46,607 nucleotides of DNA from Lachnospiraceae bacterium (GTDB lineage: Bacteria; Bacillota; Clostridia; Lachnospirales; Lachnospiraceae), in the NCBI GenBank assembly GCA_022781515.1, contig JALETI010000020.1, positions 1 to 46,607 of the forward strand, in the 5' to 3' direction. Below, piece by piece: positions 8,541 through 17,863 of the stretch; within the stretch, counting starts at the first letter, position 1, and each line of letters starts with the position of its first letter. The position numbers and the translations under genes are program-made. The notes under the pieces are model-generated. The model was not told the origin of the DNA, did not search any database, and was given only the letters and a program-made list of their open reading frames with translations.

Positions 8541-9575
8541 CTACTCCATGGCAGCATTGAATATATCAAAAAAATCAGCCTCAGAAGGAACCTTCAATTC
8601 GCTGATTGAAATGGAATCCCATACTTTCTGATTGATCTGGGCAGTCACAGAATCCATAAAGGACTGGTACTCCTGATTGAAATAGTCTTCTTTTTTCTGT
8701 CGGATTATTTCATTTTTATACTGCAATGTCCCTTCTCTGTCATAATCATTGACACATTGAATGATGTAATATCCATCTGAGGCTTCCAGTACATCGCTGA
8801 TAGCTCCCTGATTCATGGAAAATATCTTGTCCCGAATTTCACCGGGCATCTGATTTCTTGATATTTTCCGCTTTATACTACCGTTTTCATTCACCTTTTC
8901 CGCATAAGATAGAAAATCTTCTGCTGCCGCAGCCTCAGCTCTGACCTGCGAAGCATATGCAGATCTGTCTTCTCCGTTTTTTGCAATAAAAATCACTGCT
9001 AATTCCATCACCCTTGCTTCACTGTCGGATATTTCAAGATTCAGATTCGAGGTCATATAATCAAGAAGTCGATTATAATAGTAATACGACTGGAAAATAT
9101 CCTGAATTTCTTCCCGATCGATTTCCATTTCTTCTTTTTCTGATTCCGTCAGTGCCTGAAAATACGTATCTGCTGCCTGCTTCAATTTTCTGTCATCTTC
9201 TGCAGAAATGACGATTCCGTTTTCTTCTGCCATCAGTTTCATGGTTTTCAATCGTGCAAGATAATCCAGCATTGTTTTTTTCATTGTCGTATCAAAAGTG
9301 CCCTCTTCGGTTTTTACTGACCAGATTTCGGACCCGTAGATTTCTTCAATTAGTTTTTTCTGTGCTGCAATCAGGATATCAGCTTCTGATACCGAACAGA
9401 TTTCATCACCGATTTTAAACAATTCAGAATCAGCCATGGGTTTGACAATCTGTATTTCCTTTTTTTTATGATCCTCTTTGTGACAACCAGTACAAAAAAC
9501 TGCAATTCCTGCAAAAATCATTGCTGCTAAAAAAATCCTTTTCACACAGTGAATCCTTTTATCTGTTTTCATCAT
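8541..9575 (-). CDS. Lipoprotein with divergent PpiC-type peptidyl-prolyl isomerase/foldase domain
   Basis: A lipoprotein signal peptide is clear: a basic N-terminus, a hydrophobic stretch LAAMIFAGIAVF, and a lipobox CTGC with the modified Cys at residue 31. The body is mostly charged helices. A weak parvulin-like region (about residues 190-285) includes MPGEIRDKIFSMNQGAISD and DGYYIIQCVNDY. This resembles the PrsA/SurA-type foldases of Clostridia, which help exported proteins fold outside the membrane. Catalytic competence cannot be judged by eye. It overlaps the end of maf by 17 bases and is the last gene of the ftsK-led unit. GAGGAA lies nine bases before the start. Confidence 0.75.
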   Translation of the reverse strand: MMKTDKRIHCVKRIFLAAMIFAGIAVFCTGCHKEDHKKKEIQIVKPMADSELFKIGDEICSVSEADILIAAQKKLIEEIYGSEIWSVKTEEGTFDTTMKKTMLDYLARLKTMKLMAEENGIVISAEDDRKLKQAADTYFQALTESEKEEMEIDREEIQDIFQSYYYYNRLLDYMTSNLNLEISDSEARVMELAVIFIAKNGEDRSAYASQVRAEAAAAEDFLSYAEKVNENGSIKRKISRNQMPGEIRDKIFSMNQGAISDVLEASDGYYIIQCVNDYDREGTLQYKNEIIRQKKEDYFNQEYQSFMDSVTAQINQKVWDSISISELKVPSEADFFDIFNAAME

Positions 9576-10188
9576 AGGCAGCTTCCTCTATTTCAAGATG
9601 ATTTGATTTTAAGGTCTGATACAGACGTCCCAAAGGCAATCCGACCACATTGTGATAATCTCCTTCAATTTTTTCAATATATCGCATTCCGATTCCCTGT
9701 ATTGCATAGGAACCAGCCTTGTCATCACACTCTCCGGTGTTTACGTAAAAGTGAATTTCCTCCTCAGACATGGGATAAAAAAACACATTTGTTTTTTCTG
9801 CCGATACTGCACTTTGTATCTGATTCTGCTCATCCATCCATATCAGAGAAAAACCGGTATAGACACTATGGCATTTTCCCTGAAGGCTTCTGAGGGTATC
9901 TGCTGCAGCTTCCCGATCAGAGGGTTTTCCAAGGATGGTATGGTCATACACCACCACGGTATCTGCTCCCAGGACAAGCAGATTTTCTGGATTTCCTTCT
10001 GTCTTCTTTAATAAGTCCATGCAGGCAGCTGCTTTTCTGCCGGCAAGAATCTGAACCATTTCTTCCGGATCGCGATTTTCCAGGCTTTCATCTGCATCAA
10101 CAGGAAGAACCCGAAAAGAGAATCCTGCCTGAGATAAAATTTCCTTTCTTCTGGGTGACCCCGAAGCAAGTACCAATTTCTTTTTCAT
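9559..10188 (-). CDS. maf: Maf-family nucleotide pyrophosphatase
   Basis: The family hydrolyses dTTP/UTP or modified nucleoside triphosphates and is associated with septum control in Bacillus. It starts with the diagnostic MKKKLVLASGSPRRKEIL and has LGADTVVVYD, GKPSDREAA and the KAGSYAIQGIG motif with the conserved Asp-Lys just before it (ECDDKAGSY). Length is 209 residues, slightly long because of a C-terminal tail. GGAG lies five bases upstream of the ATG. It sits between the thiN gene and the foldase gene in the long operon. Family membership is certain; the exact nucleotide is not. Confidence 0.94.
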   Translation of the reverse strand: MKKKLVLASGSPRRKEILSQAGFSFRVLPVDADESLENRDPEEMVQILAGRKAAACMDLLKKTEGNPENLLVLGADTVVVYDHTILGKPSDREAAADTLRSLQGKCHSVYTGFSLIWMDEQNQIQSAVSAEKTNVFFYPMSEEEIHFYVNTGECDDKAGSYAIQGIGMRYIEKIEGDYHNVVGLPLGRLYQTLKSNHLEIEEAAYDENR

Positions 10189-10202
10189 GTTTTCTCCAAT
10201 CC

Positions 10203-10853
10203 TCAGTCTTTTGACATAATCAGCAGCAGTTCCCCTGATTTTATCCTTATTTCTGCCTGTTCCTCTGTGATTTCATTGCTGACACCAAGACTGTTCCCCT
10301 TTACAAAAGTATAATTTTCCAGCGGATACTTCAATCCTTTCAATGTTACACCGGTTACTTTGTCTGAATAGGGAAGCAGTGACAGATATTTGCCGAAGGA
10401 ATCTTCTTTTCGGACGGTGATATCGGAATTGATCATCGTAATCTGGTTATGACCATCCACCAGCCAGCAGGGGATTTTTTTCCGCATGGGTATTTCCAGC
10501 AATCCCATATTGGCAAAGGTATGATCCAGCCTGGTTCCCGTGGCACCAAAAATATGAATTTCTTCTGCTCCCGTTTCCAGGGCCAGACGGATGGCCAGTT
10601 CCGTATCGGTCTCATCCTTTTCCGGGAGATGCTGTTCCCAGCGAATTCCCTTTATGGATTGAAAATACCGGTACACATCCGGATCAACAGAATCAAAATC
10701 TCCAACACAGTAATCCGGTATGATGTCCAGTTTTTTTGCCGCATTCATACCGCCATCCACCGCTATTGCTGTCGTATAGCAGTTTTTTTTCATAAAAACA
10801 GAGGCAGACGGGAAATCTACGCTGCCTCCTGTTAAGATCAGATATCGCCTCAA
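10203..10853 (-). CDS. thiN: Thiamine pyrophosphokinase
   Basis: It converts thiamine to thiamine diphosphate using ATP. Visible marks are an N-terminal ILTGG strand, VDGGMNAAKKLDIIPDYCVG followed by DFDSVD, EKDETDTELAI, and GATGTRLDHTFANM, all in family order. Length is 216 residues. The start codon is TTG with GGGGAGA upstream (MRRYLILTGG). Placement directly after rpe is the standard Firmicute arrangement. The C-terminal thiamine-binding beta domain is present (VTLKGLKYPLENYTF). Confidence 0.93.
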   Translation of the reverse strand: MRRYLILTGGSVDFPSASVFMKKNCYTTAIAVDGGMNAAKKLDIIPDYCVGDFDSVDPDVYRYFQSIKGIRWEQHLPEKDETDTELAIRLALETGAEEIHIFGATGTRLDHTFANMGLLEIPMRKKIPCWLVDGHNQITMINSDITVRKEDSFGKYLSLLPYSDKVTGVTLKGLKYPLENYTFVKGNSLGVSNEITEEQAEIRIKSGELLLIMSKD

Positions 10854-10865
10854 TGTATATCTCCC

Positions 10866-11522
10866 CTAAAACTGTTTCATAATTTCATGGAACGCACGAA
10901 CATTGGCTGCTGCATCATTTTTAAAGACTGCAGATCCTGCCACCAGAATATCCGCGCCTGCCTCCATCAGCATGGCACAGTTATCCAGTGTAACACCGCC
11001 ATCCAGTTCAATCAGCGTACTGCTATTGCGTTCTGTAATCATCTTTTTCAGCTCTTTTAATTTATTAACAGAATAGGGAATGAACTTCTGGTTGCCGAAT
11101 CCGGGGTTCACTGTCATGAGCATAACAATATCAGCCAGATCAAGTACCCATTCAATCGCGCTGAGGGGAGTGGCAGGGTTTAAAACAACACCAGCTTTCA
11201 GTCCCAGATCATGTATCTGATTCAGATTGCGGTCCAGATGTGTACATGCTTCTGCATGTATGCTGATAATATCTGCACCGGCATCGGCAAAATCTCTGAC
11301 ATATCTGCCCGGATCTTCAATCATCAGATGCACATCAAAAACTTTATCACTATATGGACGAATCTTTTTGATCACAGGTGCTCCAAAAGTAATATTGGGA
11401 ACAAACATACCATCCATGACATCAAGATGGATGTACTCTGCTCCGGCCTCACTCACAAGGCGTACTTCATCCCCCAGCTTTGAAAAATCTGCGGATAATA
11501 CGGATGGTGCAAGATATTTCAT
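10866..11522 (-). CDS. rpe: Ribulose-phosphate 3-epimerase
   Basis: It interconverts ribulose-5-phosphate and xylulose-5-phosphate in the pentose phosphate pathway. The TIM-barrel motifs are APSVLSADFSKLG, HLDVMDGMFVPNITFG (metal-binding His and Asp), VMLMTVNPGFGNQKF and IELDGGVTLDN near the C-terminus. Start moved to MKYLAPS, which has GGGAG seven bases upstream; the ORF track adds nine residues. Length is 218 residues, as in other bacteria. It lies between rsgA and thiN in the unit. Confidence 0.96.
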   Translation of the reverse strand: MKYLAPSVLSADFSKLGDEVRLVSEAGAEYIHLDVMDGMFVPNITFGAPVIKKIRPYSDKVFDVHLMIEDPGRYVRDFADAGADIISIHAEACTHLDRNLNQIHDLGLKAGVVLNPATPLSAIEWVLDLADIVMLMTVNPGFGNQKFIPYSVNKLKELKKMITERNSSTLIELDGGVTLDNCAMLMEAGADILVAGSAVFKNDAAANVRAFHEIMKQF

Positions 11523-11567
11523 CGTTTTTCTCCCTTCTGTTCCATACACAGAATCAAAAATGATCTG

Positions 11568-12497
11568 CTAATAGGTTTTCTTTTGTTTCAATTCTTCATA
11601 CAGATAACAGTATGAATCATATCGTTCTTTTACAATCATTTTTTGCTTTACAGCACTTTTAACGGAACAATCCGGTTCCGATACATGAACACATCCCTGA
11701 AATCTGCAGGTTCCTTCATAGGCATCAAATTCCGGATAATAAAACCGCAGTTCTTTGAATGAAATATCCTTCAGCATCATGGAACTGAAGCCTGGTGTGT
11801 CCATCAGATATGTCAGCTCTTCTTTTCTGTCAGTGGCTTCGGTTTCATCCGAAAAGTCCACATAAAACAGCTGTGCATGTCTGGTTGTGTGCCTGCCTCT
11901 GCCGATTTTTTCACTGACTGTACCGGTCTGCATTGCATTTTCCGCGCAGAAATAATTCAGAAATGAAGATTTCCCTGCACCGGATGGACCTGCAAGAACA
12001 GTGGTACGGCCTTTCAGTTTCTCTTTCAGAACATCCAGTCCTTTCTTCTGATCAACACTGATAAAATACAGTTCCGCTGCATCCTGATAGATACTTTTTA
12101 ATCGTTCAATTTCCTCTTCACTGACCAGATCAATTTTGTTAAAACACAAAATTACAGGGAGATTCATCGTATTCATGGTAATCAGAAACTTATCCAGCAG
12201 AATATAATTGGGATCGGGATTTCTGGCTGCAAATAATACCACTGCCTGATCAACATTGGCGGAAGCCGGACGAAACAGTTCCGATTTTCTTGGATATATT
12301 TCGATCAGATTCCCCTTTTTTTCATCTTCATCCAGAATATCGATCCGCACCAGATCTCCTACCAGCGGTTTGATCATTTTATTGCGGAAAATGCCTTTTG
12401 CACGGCACTCATAAATATCTCCATCTGAAAGATGAACATAGTAAAATCCACCTACACCTCTTACAATTCTGCCGGAAGCGGTTTTATTCATTCTCAT
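11568..12497 (-). CDS. rsgA: Ribosome small subunit-dependent GTPase RsgA
   Basis: A late 30S assembly factor. The GTPase is circularly permuted: G4 (CFNKIDLV) precedes the P-loop (AGPSGAGKSSFLN, about residue 170) and G3 (LMDTPGFSS). An N-terminal OB fold is followed by the GTPase and a C-terminal zinc motif with CRFQGCVHVSEPDC. Length is 309 residues. Its start overlaps the end of prkC by 14 bases; either of two nearby Met codons could be used. In Bacillus the orthologue CpgA is a known PrkC substrate, which fits this neighbourhood. Confidence 0.96.
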   Translation of the reverse strand: MRMNKTASGRIVRGVGGFYYVHLSDGDIYECRAKGIFRNKMIKPLVGDLVRIDILDEDEKKGNLIEIYPRKSELFRPASANVDQAVVLFAARNPDPNYILLDKFLITMNTMNLPVILCFNKIDLVSEEEIERLKSIYQDAAELYFISVDQKKGLDVLKEKLKGRTTVLAGPSGAGKSSFLNYFCAENAMQTGTVSEKIGRGRHTTRHAQLFYVDFSDETEATDRKEELTYLMDTPGFSSMMLKDISFKELRFYYPEFDAYEGTCRFQGCVHVSEPDCSVKSAVKQKMIVKERYDSYCYLYEELKQKKTY

Positions 12498-14592
12498 CCT
12501 TTCCGGAACCGACCTGCTGGCTGATCACTACACTCGATTCCCCTTTATCATTCTGATTCTCCAGTGCGTTGCTTTCCGTTGTGGCATCCGATCCGGGTTT
12601 TTCTGTTTCAGCAGTTTCCGGTCCAAGACTGATGACCAGATCAACCGATTCCCCCTGTTCCAGTTCGGTTCCGCTTTCCGGACTCTGTCGGATAACCGTG
12701 CCAACCGGCGAATCGCTGTGTTCCTGTTTTACATTACCCACTTCCAGACCGGCATCTTTCAGGATTTTAACCGCATCTTCCTGGCTGTAGCGAAGGAGCG
12801 AGGGTATTTTGACCATTTTCTGTTCTTTGCCAAGACTGATGACATATTCGATTTCAGAACCTTCTTCCAGTTTGGAACCGGGTTCCTGTTTCTGACTGAT
12901 AACACTGTCTTTTGGAACGGTATCATCATATTCAAAACTGGGATTTGCAACAAATCCTGCTGTTTCAACCATAAATTTGGCCATTTCAGAAGAACGGTTC
13001 AACAGATTGGGAACCTTCTGCATCCGGACGATTTCTCCACTGCTGATAAACAGTGTAATCGTACTTCCAACTGCAACTTCTTTCCGGACACCAGGCTCAC
13101 AGTCAAACACCTGACCGAATTCCACTTCATCCGAACTGCCTTCCTTGAAACGAACAACCAGGCCCATATCCGTTAACACTTTTTCAGCTGCATCCTTCTC
13201 CATGCCGATAATGGTTTCCGGAATCGGAATCGTATCCTTTCCGCTGCTGACATACAGTGTAATCATGCTGTGTTTGGTCACAACAGCCCCTTCTTCTTCT
13301 GAAGCCGAAATAACATAACCGATTTCCACTTTATCATCGGATTTTGTCTCAATCCGACATCCCAGTTCACTGTCATTCAATATTTCTTCAGCCTCTTCCT
13401 GCAGATAACCGGCAACCTTCGGCATGTAGACTTCGTTGCTGCCCAGTACTGTTTCTCCGCTTTCTGAAATTTCGGTTGACCGGGGAAAAAGATGCAGTGC
13501 TTTTCCGATCAGAATTCCTCCGATCAGAAGAACAAGAATCAGCGCTCCGATACCTATGCCCAGTACGATTTTTTCTATTTTGCCTTCTTTTTCCTCTTCT
13601 ATTTCCTCTTCATCAGTTTCTTCAAGACCCATCTGATAATCTTCTTCTTCCTGAGTTTTTACAGATACATGTTTACTGGATGTTTCCTCTTTGATCCGTT
13701 TTGCATCACCGTCTGAAAAAACACGGGTTCCGCCAGTCTCGGGCACCACAACCTCTCTTACAAAATCTGCATCCGGTGTCATCAGTGCCTTTTTCAGATC
13801 CTCAAGCAATTCGTCCGCAGAAGAATAACGAAATTCCGGTTTTTTCTGCGTACATTTCATGATAATCTTTTCCAGACTTACCGGAATCATCGGATCGTAT
13901 ACACTGGGTGGTGTAATCGGTTCCTTGATATGAGCCAGTGCAATTGCAACTGTAGATTCCCCGTCAAAGGGAACTCTTCCGGTAATCATTTCATACAAGG
14001 TGATACCAATTGAATAAATATCACATCGCTCATCACAGGCACTTCCACGTGCCTGTTCCGGTGAAATATAGTGTACAGATCCAACGGTATTGGCAGTAAT
14101 CGTCTGAGCGGTCACTGCTCTGGCAATACCGAAATCCATAACTTTCGCTTTTCCATCCGCTGAAACCATTACATTCTGCGGTTTAATATCCCGATGAATG
14201 ATGCCATGCATATGTGCTTCCTTGATGCCATTTACAATCTGCATGGCAATCTGAATGGATTCAATGATTTCCAGTTTGCCTTTCTTCTGAATCAGTTCTT
14301 TCAGGGTAATTCCATCTGCCAGTTCCATGACAATATAATTAATATCATCTTCTTCTCCGACATCATATACGTTTACCACATGGGGATTGGAAATACTGGC
14401 TGCCGCCATTGCTTCCTGTTTAAATTTATTAATAAAATTCTCATCTGAACTGAATTCGCTTTTTAATATTTTTACCGCCACACAACGGTTCAGTTTTTTG
14501 TCTGAGGCTTTATAGACATCTGCCATTCCGCCTGATCCGATTAACTCCAACAACGTATATCTGTCAGCAAGTACTACTCCGATTCTATTCAT
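12484..14592 (-). CDS. prkC: Membrane Ser/Thr protein kinase with four PASTA domains
   Basis: A receptor kinase that senses muropeptides or cell-wall precursors and phosphorylates targets in translation and envelope growth. The kinase lobe has the glycine loop IGSGGMADVYKA, the catalytic loop IIHRDIKPQN, DFGIARA and SPEQARG. An acidic juxtamembrane stretch (EETDEEEIEEEKEG) precedes one membrane helix (IVLGIGIGALILVLLIGGIL, near residue 350). Four extracellular PASTA repeats then follow, each ending in a YVSSGK/VISLG-type strand, and a low-complexity Ser/Thr/Glu tail. Length is 702 residues. The cognate phosphatase gene ends three bases upstream. Confidence 0.96.
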   Translation of the reverse strand: MNRIGVVLADRYTLLELIGSGGMADVYKASDKKLNRCVAVKILKSEFSSDENFINKFKQEAMAAASISNPHVVNVYDVGEEDDINYIVMELADGITLKELIQKKGKLEIIESIQIAMQIVNGIKEAHMHGIIHRDIKPQNVMVSADGKAKVMDFGIARAVTAQTITANTVGSVHYISPEQARGSACDERCDIYSIGITLYEMITGRVPFDGESTVAIALAHIKEPITPPSVYDPMIPVSLEKIIMKCTQKKPEFRYSSADELLEDLKKALMTPDADFVREVVVPETGGTRVFSDGDAKRIKEETSSKHVSVKTQEEEDYQMGLEETDEEEIEEEKEGKIEKIVLGIGIGALILVLLIGGILIGKALHLFPRSTEISESGETVLGSNEVYMPKVAGYLQEEAEEILNDSELGCRIETKSDDKVEIGYVISASEEEGAVVTKHSMITLYVSSGKDTIPIPETIIGMEKDAAEKVLTDMGLVVRFKEGSSDEVEFGQVFDCEPGVRKEVAVGSTITLFISSGEIVRMQKVPNLLNRSSEMAKFMVETAGFVANPSFEYDDTVPKDSVISQKQEPGSKLEEGSEIEYVISLGKEQKMVKIPSLLRYSQEDAVKILKDAGLEVGNVKQEHSDSPVGTVIRQSPESGTELEQGESVDLVISLGPETAETEKPGSDATTESNALENQNDKGESSVVISQQVGSGKDENE

Positions 14593-14595
14593 ACG

Positions 14596-15390
14596 CTACA
14601 GACCTCTCATTTCTATTTCTTCTGTATCGGAATCTGTTTCTGATACAGAAATGATGTCTTCAGGCAGTTTCACAAGAACCACAGAAATATTATCCGTTCC
14701 GCCTGCATCATTGGCCATCTGCACCAATTTTTCCGCTTTTTCCTTTAAACTGAATGTACATTTCAGTATATCCGATATTTCATCATCTGTCACCATATTG
14801 GTCAGACCATCTGAACATAAAAGAATCTGATCGCCGGCTTCCAGTTCCAGCTGGAAAATATCCGTTTCCACATCAAAATCAGCGCCGATTGCACGGGTGA
14901 TGATATTTTTTGACAGCTGATACAGATCACTGTCTCTGGTAATCTGCCCTCTACGCACCAGTTCCTCCACATAGCTGTGGTCTCTGGTAATCTGCCGCAG
15001 AGCACCTGTCTTATGATAAACATATAAGCGGCTGTCTCCCACGTTGGCGGCAGTCATGACAAATTCTTTATCGATTGTACAGGCAACCAGTGTTGTTCCC
15101 ATCCCGCTTAATTCCGGATTCAGCTGTCCTTTTTCAAAGATTTCACGATTAATGATGGCATAGTTTACCTGCATCTGCAGGGATACAGACCCTTCTTCCG
15201 GCGTTTCCATCAGTGAATGCAATCTTCCGACTGCATAAGTAGAAGCATAATCTCCTGCATTATGCCCGCCCATTCCATCTGCAACAATAAAAAGATTGTC
15301 CAGATTACCGATTGGAAAACAGCTGGAAAACACAGCATCCTGATTCATGTCCCTGCTCTTCCCTATATCACATACAGCAAATGATTCCAA
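14596..15390 (-). CDS. prpC: PP2C-type protein phosphatase
   Basis: A metal-dependent Ser/Thr phosphatase that reverses PrkC phosphorylation. The metal-binding motifs are RDMNQDA near residue 13, VADGMGGHNAGDYAS around 40, LLCSDGLTNMV and GGTDNISVVLV. Length is 264 residues, a little longer than usual due to an acidic C-terminus (ETDSDTEEIEMRG). The start is a TTG with AAAGGAGG five bases upstream, so initiation may be tuned down relative to its neighbours. Its location between rlmN and prkC is the canonical Firmicute arrangement. Confidence 0.95.
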   Translation of the reverse strand: MESFAVCDIGKSRDMNQDAVFSSCFPIGNLDNLFIVADGMGGHNAGDYASTYAVGRLHSLMETPEEGSVSLQMQVNYAIINREIFEKGQLNPELSGMGTTLVACTIDKEFVMTAANVGDSRLYVYHKTGALRQITRDHSYVEELVRRGQITRDSDLYQLSKNIITRAIGADFDVETDIFQLELEAGDQILLCSDGLTNMVTDDEISDILKCTFSLKEKAEKLVQMANDAGGTDNISVVLVKLPEDIISVSETDSDTEEIEMRGL

Positions 15391-15441
15391 GGCAACCTCC
15401 TTTCTTTCCTTCTCCGGGTGTTTGAAAACAAATTCGGAGAA

Positions 15442-16509
15442 TCAGCCGGAACTGCCTGCAGAAGACTTATACGATCTCCGAAGCTGTCCACAGGCTCCCT
15501 GAATATCACGTCCCATTTCTCTTCTTATAGTAGCATTTATTCCATTTTTTTCAAGCATATTTTGAAACTGTACTGCATAGGAACGGGTTACTGTTTCAAA
15601 CTCCCTTTCCTTTACCGGATTTACAGGAATCAGATTCACATGACAGTTCTTCCCCTTCAGCAATGCGGAGAGCTTTTCGGCCTCTCCGGCTGAATCATTT
15701 ACACCTTTCACCAGACTGTATTCATAGCTGATTCTGCGTCCTGTTTTTTCAAAATAATAATCACAGGCTGCTAATACATCTTTCAGTGCATATTTTTTTG
15801 CAATGGGCATCAGCTGCTGTCTGGTATTATCATCGGCTGCATGAAGTGACAGTGCCAGCGTAACTCCATAATTTTCATCTGCCAGTTTTCTGATCTGAGG
15901 AACAAGACCGCAGGTAGACAGGGTAATGTTTCTTCGGCTGATTCCGCCGGCAGCAGGATCTGTGATCAGCTGAAGGAACCGGACAACATTATCATAGTTA
16001 TCCAACGGTTCACCGGAACCCATGATTACAATATTGTCCACCCGTTTTCCCGTTTCAGCGGAAATCCGGTATACCTGTTCCAGCATTTCGGAAGCTGACA
16101 GCTGTCTTTCCAGACCATTCAGCGTGGAAGCACAGAATCTGCATCCCATCCGGCATCCTGCCTGGGAGGAAATGCATACACTGTTTCCATGATGATATTC
16201 CATCCAGACACTCTCAATCACATTGTGATCATCCAGTTCAAACAGGTACTTTCTTGTTCCATCCAGAGCCGATACCAGCTCTTCGACTTTTTTCAATGAT
16301 ACAAGGTGGGTCTGTTCCTGCAGTTTCCTGCGAAGTGCGTTGGACAGATTGGTCATTTCTGAAAAACTCACGGCTTTCTTCACATGCAGCCACTCATAGA
16401 TCTGTTTTGCCCTGAATTTTTTTTCTCCCATGGACAGAAGAAGTTCTTCCAGCTCTGCCATGGACAGAGACCGGATATCCGGGAGAGTATCCTTTGTCAT
16501 TTCTTTCAT
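15442..16509 (-). CDS. rlmN: Dual-specificity rRNA/tRNA adenine-C2 methyltransferase RlmN
   Basis: A radical SAM enzyme that methylates A2503 of 23S rRNA and A37 of some tRNAs. The iron-sulfur motif reads GCRMGCRFCAS; GSGEPLDNY, ITLSTCGLVP and LALSLHAADD are family blocks. The C-terminal GACGQLR holds the cysteine that takes part in the methyl transfer. Start placed at MKEMTKDTLP, with AAGGA nine bases upstream and just after the rsmB stop; the ORF track extends 15 residues into rsmB. Length is 355 residues. Confidence 0.96.
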   Translation of the reverse strand: MKEMTKDTLPDIRSLSMAELEELLLSMGEKKFRAKQIYEWLHVKKAVSFSEMTNLSNALRRKLQEQTHLVSLKKVEELVSALDGTRKYLFELDDHNVIESVWMEYHHGNSVCISSQAGCRMGCRFCASTLNGLERQLSASEMLEQVYRISAETGKRVDNIVIMGSGEPLDNYDNVVRFLQLITDPAAGGISRRNITLSTCGLVPQIRKLADENYGVTLALSLHAADDNTRQQLMPIAKKYALKDVLAACDYYFEKTGRRISYEYSLVKGVNDSAGEAEKLSALLKGKNCHVNLIPVNPVKEREFETVTRSYAVQFQNMLEKNGINATIRREMGRDIQGACGQLRRSYKSSAGSSG

Positions 16510-16513
16510 ATTC

Positions 16514-17863
16514 CTATTTCCTTCGTATTGCACTTCCGATAAAGAAACCGTCACCTGAAAATTCTCCGGGTATCAGTTTCATGTAACCCAGTGATTTTGT
16601 GGGACAGATCAGATCATCGGTGCAATACGGTTCCAGTGATTCCGCATCAAATGGAAGTTTTTCCGTCAGGTAACGGAAATTTTCTTCATCTTCTTCCATG
16701 CTGAGCGTACATGTACTGTAAACCAGTCTTCCGCCTGGTTTCACATATTTCCATACCGTATCCAGTATTTTTTTCTGTAAGAAAGCAAGTTCCTGAATAT
16801 CTTTCTCACGAATATTGTATCGGATTTCCGGTTTTCTTCCCATAATTCCAAGACCGGAGCAGGGAAGATCCGCAATCAGAATATCCGCCTTATTTTCCAG
16901 TTCGGGATTAAAAACCGTTGCGTCCTGAACAGAAATCCGTATGTTCCGGATCTGCATTCTTTCTGCATTTTCCCGGATCATGGAGGTTTTATATTCACTC
17001 ACGTCAAATGAATAAACCATTCCGCTTCCCTGCATATCAATTGCTGCATGGATGGATTTGCCGCCGGGGGCTGCACAGACATCGAATACGCACTGATTCT
17101 GTCCGGCAGAGGTAATCAGTCCCTGAATCATGGAACTGATATCCTGAATCATAAAGTTACCATCCTGAAAATCCCTGAGTCTTTCCAGATCTGCACCATG
17201 ATTCAGATAAAACCCATCCAGACCGTAGGGCAGTGGTTCCGGATCTGCACCGGCTATGGTCAGGTTATTCTTTAATTCTTCTGACGTAATTCTGTTTTTA
17301 TTCCGATAAATGGCTAAACGAACCGGATTTCCAAAGCACTGAAAAATCGTTTCTGCCTTTTCATAACCGAACATGGTTACAAACCGTTTTATAATCCATT
17401 CCGGCATGGAGTATTTCAATCCCAGAAGTTTCTCTCCCTGCGGAATTTCCTTCCATGGACAAAATCCACTTGCATGTTCCCTTCCGATGGTCCTTAATAC
17501 ACCATTTACATAGCCCTTTAATGTCCGAAAACCGGTTTTTTCAGCAAGTTTTACCGCTTCATTGCAGACAGCCCTGTCCGGTACACTGTCCATAAATAAA
17601 ATCTGGTAAACCGACTGCTGCAGATTCACGCGGATTGCCGGTTTCAGTTTTGAAACCGGCACCCTGGAAAAATGATCAATCCAGCTGTTGATCTCGTATA
17701 AGTGTTCCAGAGTTCCCCGGACAACCCGCTCAATAAAAGCACGATCTCGTGCTTCCAGTTCCTTCTCTTCTTTAAACAGTTTCTGCAATTCCAGATGGGA
17801 AAACTGATTTTTTTCCAGTACCTGGAATAATACTTTCCAGGATGCAAATCGAAGATTAATCAT
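16514..17863 (-). CDS. rsmB: 16S rRNA m5C967 methyltransferase RsmB
   Basis: It methylates C967 of 16S rRNA. The N-terminal 140 or so residues are a NusB-like helical RNA-binding domain (ARDRAFIERVVRGTLE, PDRAVCNEAVKLAEKTGF, GYVNGVLR). The C-terminal SAM domain shows VCAAPGGKSIHAA, DVSEYKTSMI, LIADLPCSGLG and YSTCTLSMEEDEE; the Cys in PCSG and the Cys in STCT are the two catalytic positions. Start moved to MINLRFASW, with GGAGAG upstream; the longer ORF reaches back into the peptidase gene. About 449 residues. Confidence 0.95.
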   Translation of the reverse strand: MINLRFASWKVLFQVLEKNQFSHLELQKLFKEEKELEARDRAFIERVVRGTLEHLYEINSWIDHFSRVPVSKLKPAIRVNLQQSVYQILFMDSVPDRAVCNEAVKLAEKTGFRTLKGYVNGVLRTIGREHASGFCPWKEIPQGEKLLGLKYSMPEWIIKRFVTMFGYEKAETIFQCFGNPVRLAIYRNKNRITSEELKNNLTIAGADPEPLPYGLDGFYLNHGADLERLRDFQDGNFMIQDISSMIQGLITSAGQNQCVFDVCAAPGGKSIHAAIDMQGSGMVYSFDVSEYKTSMIRENAERMQIRNIRISVQDATVFNPELENKADILIADLPCSGLGIMGRKPEIRYNIREKDIQELAFLQKKILDTVWKYVKPGGRLVYSTCTLSMEEDEENFRYLTEKLPFDAESLEPYCTDDLICPTKSLGYMKLIPGEFSGDGFFIGSAIRRK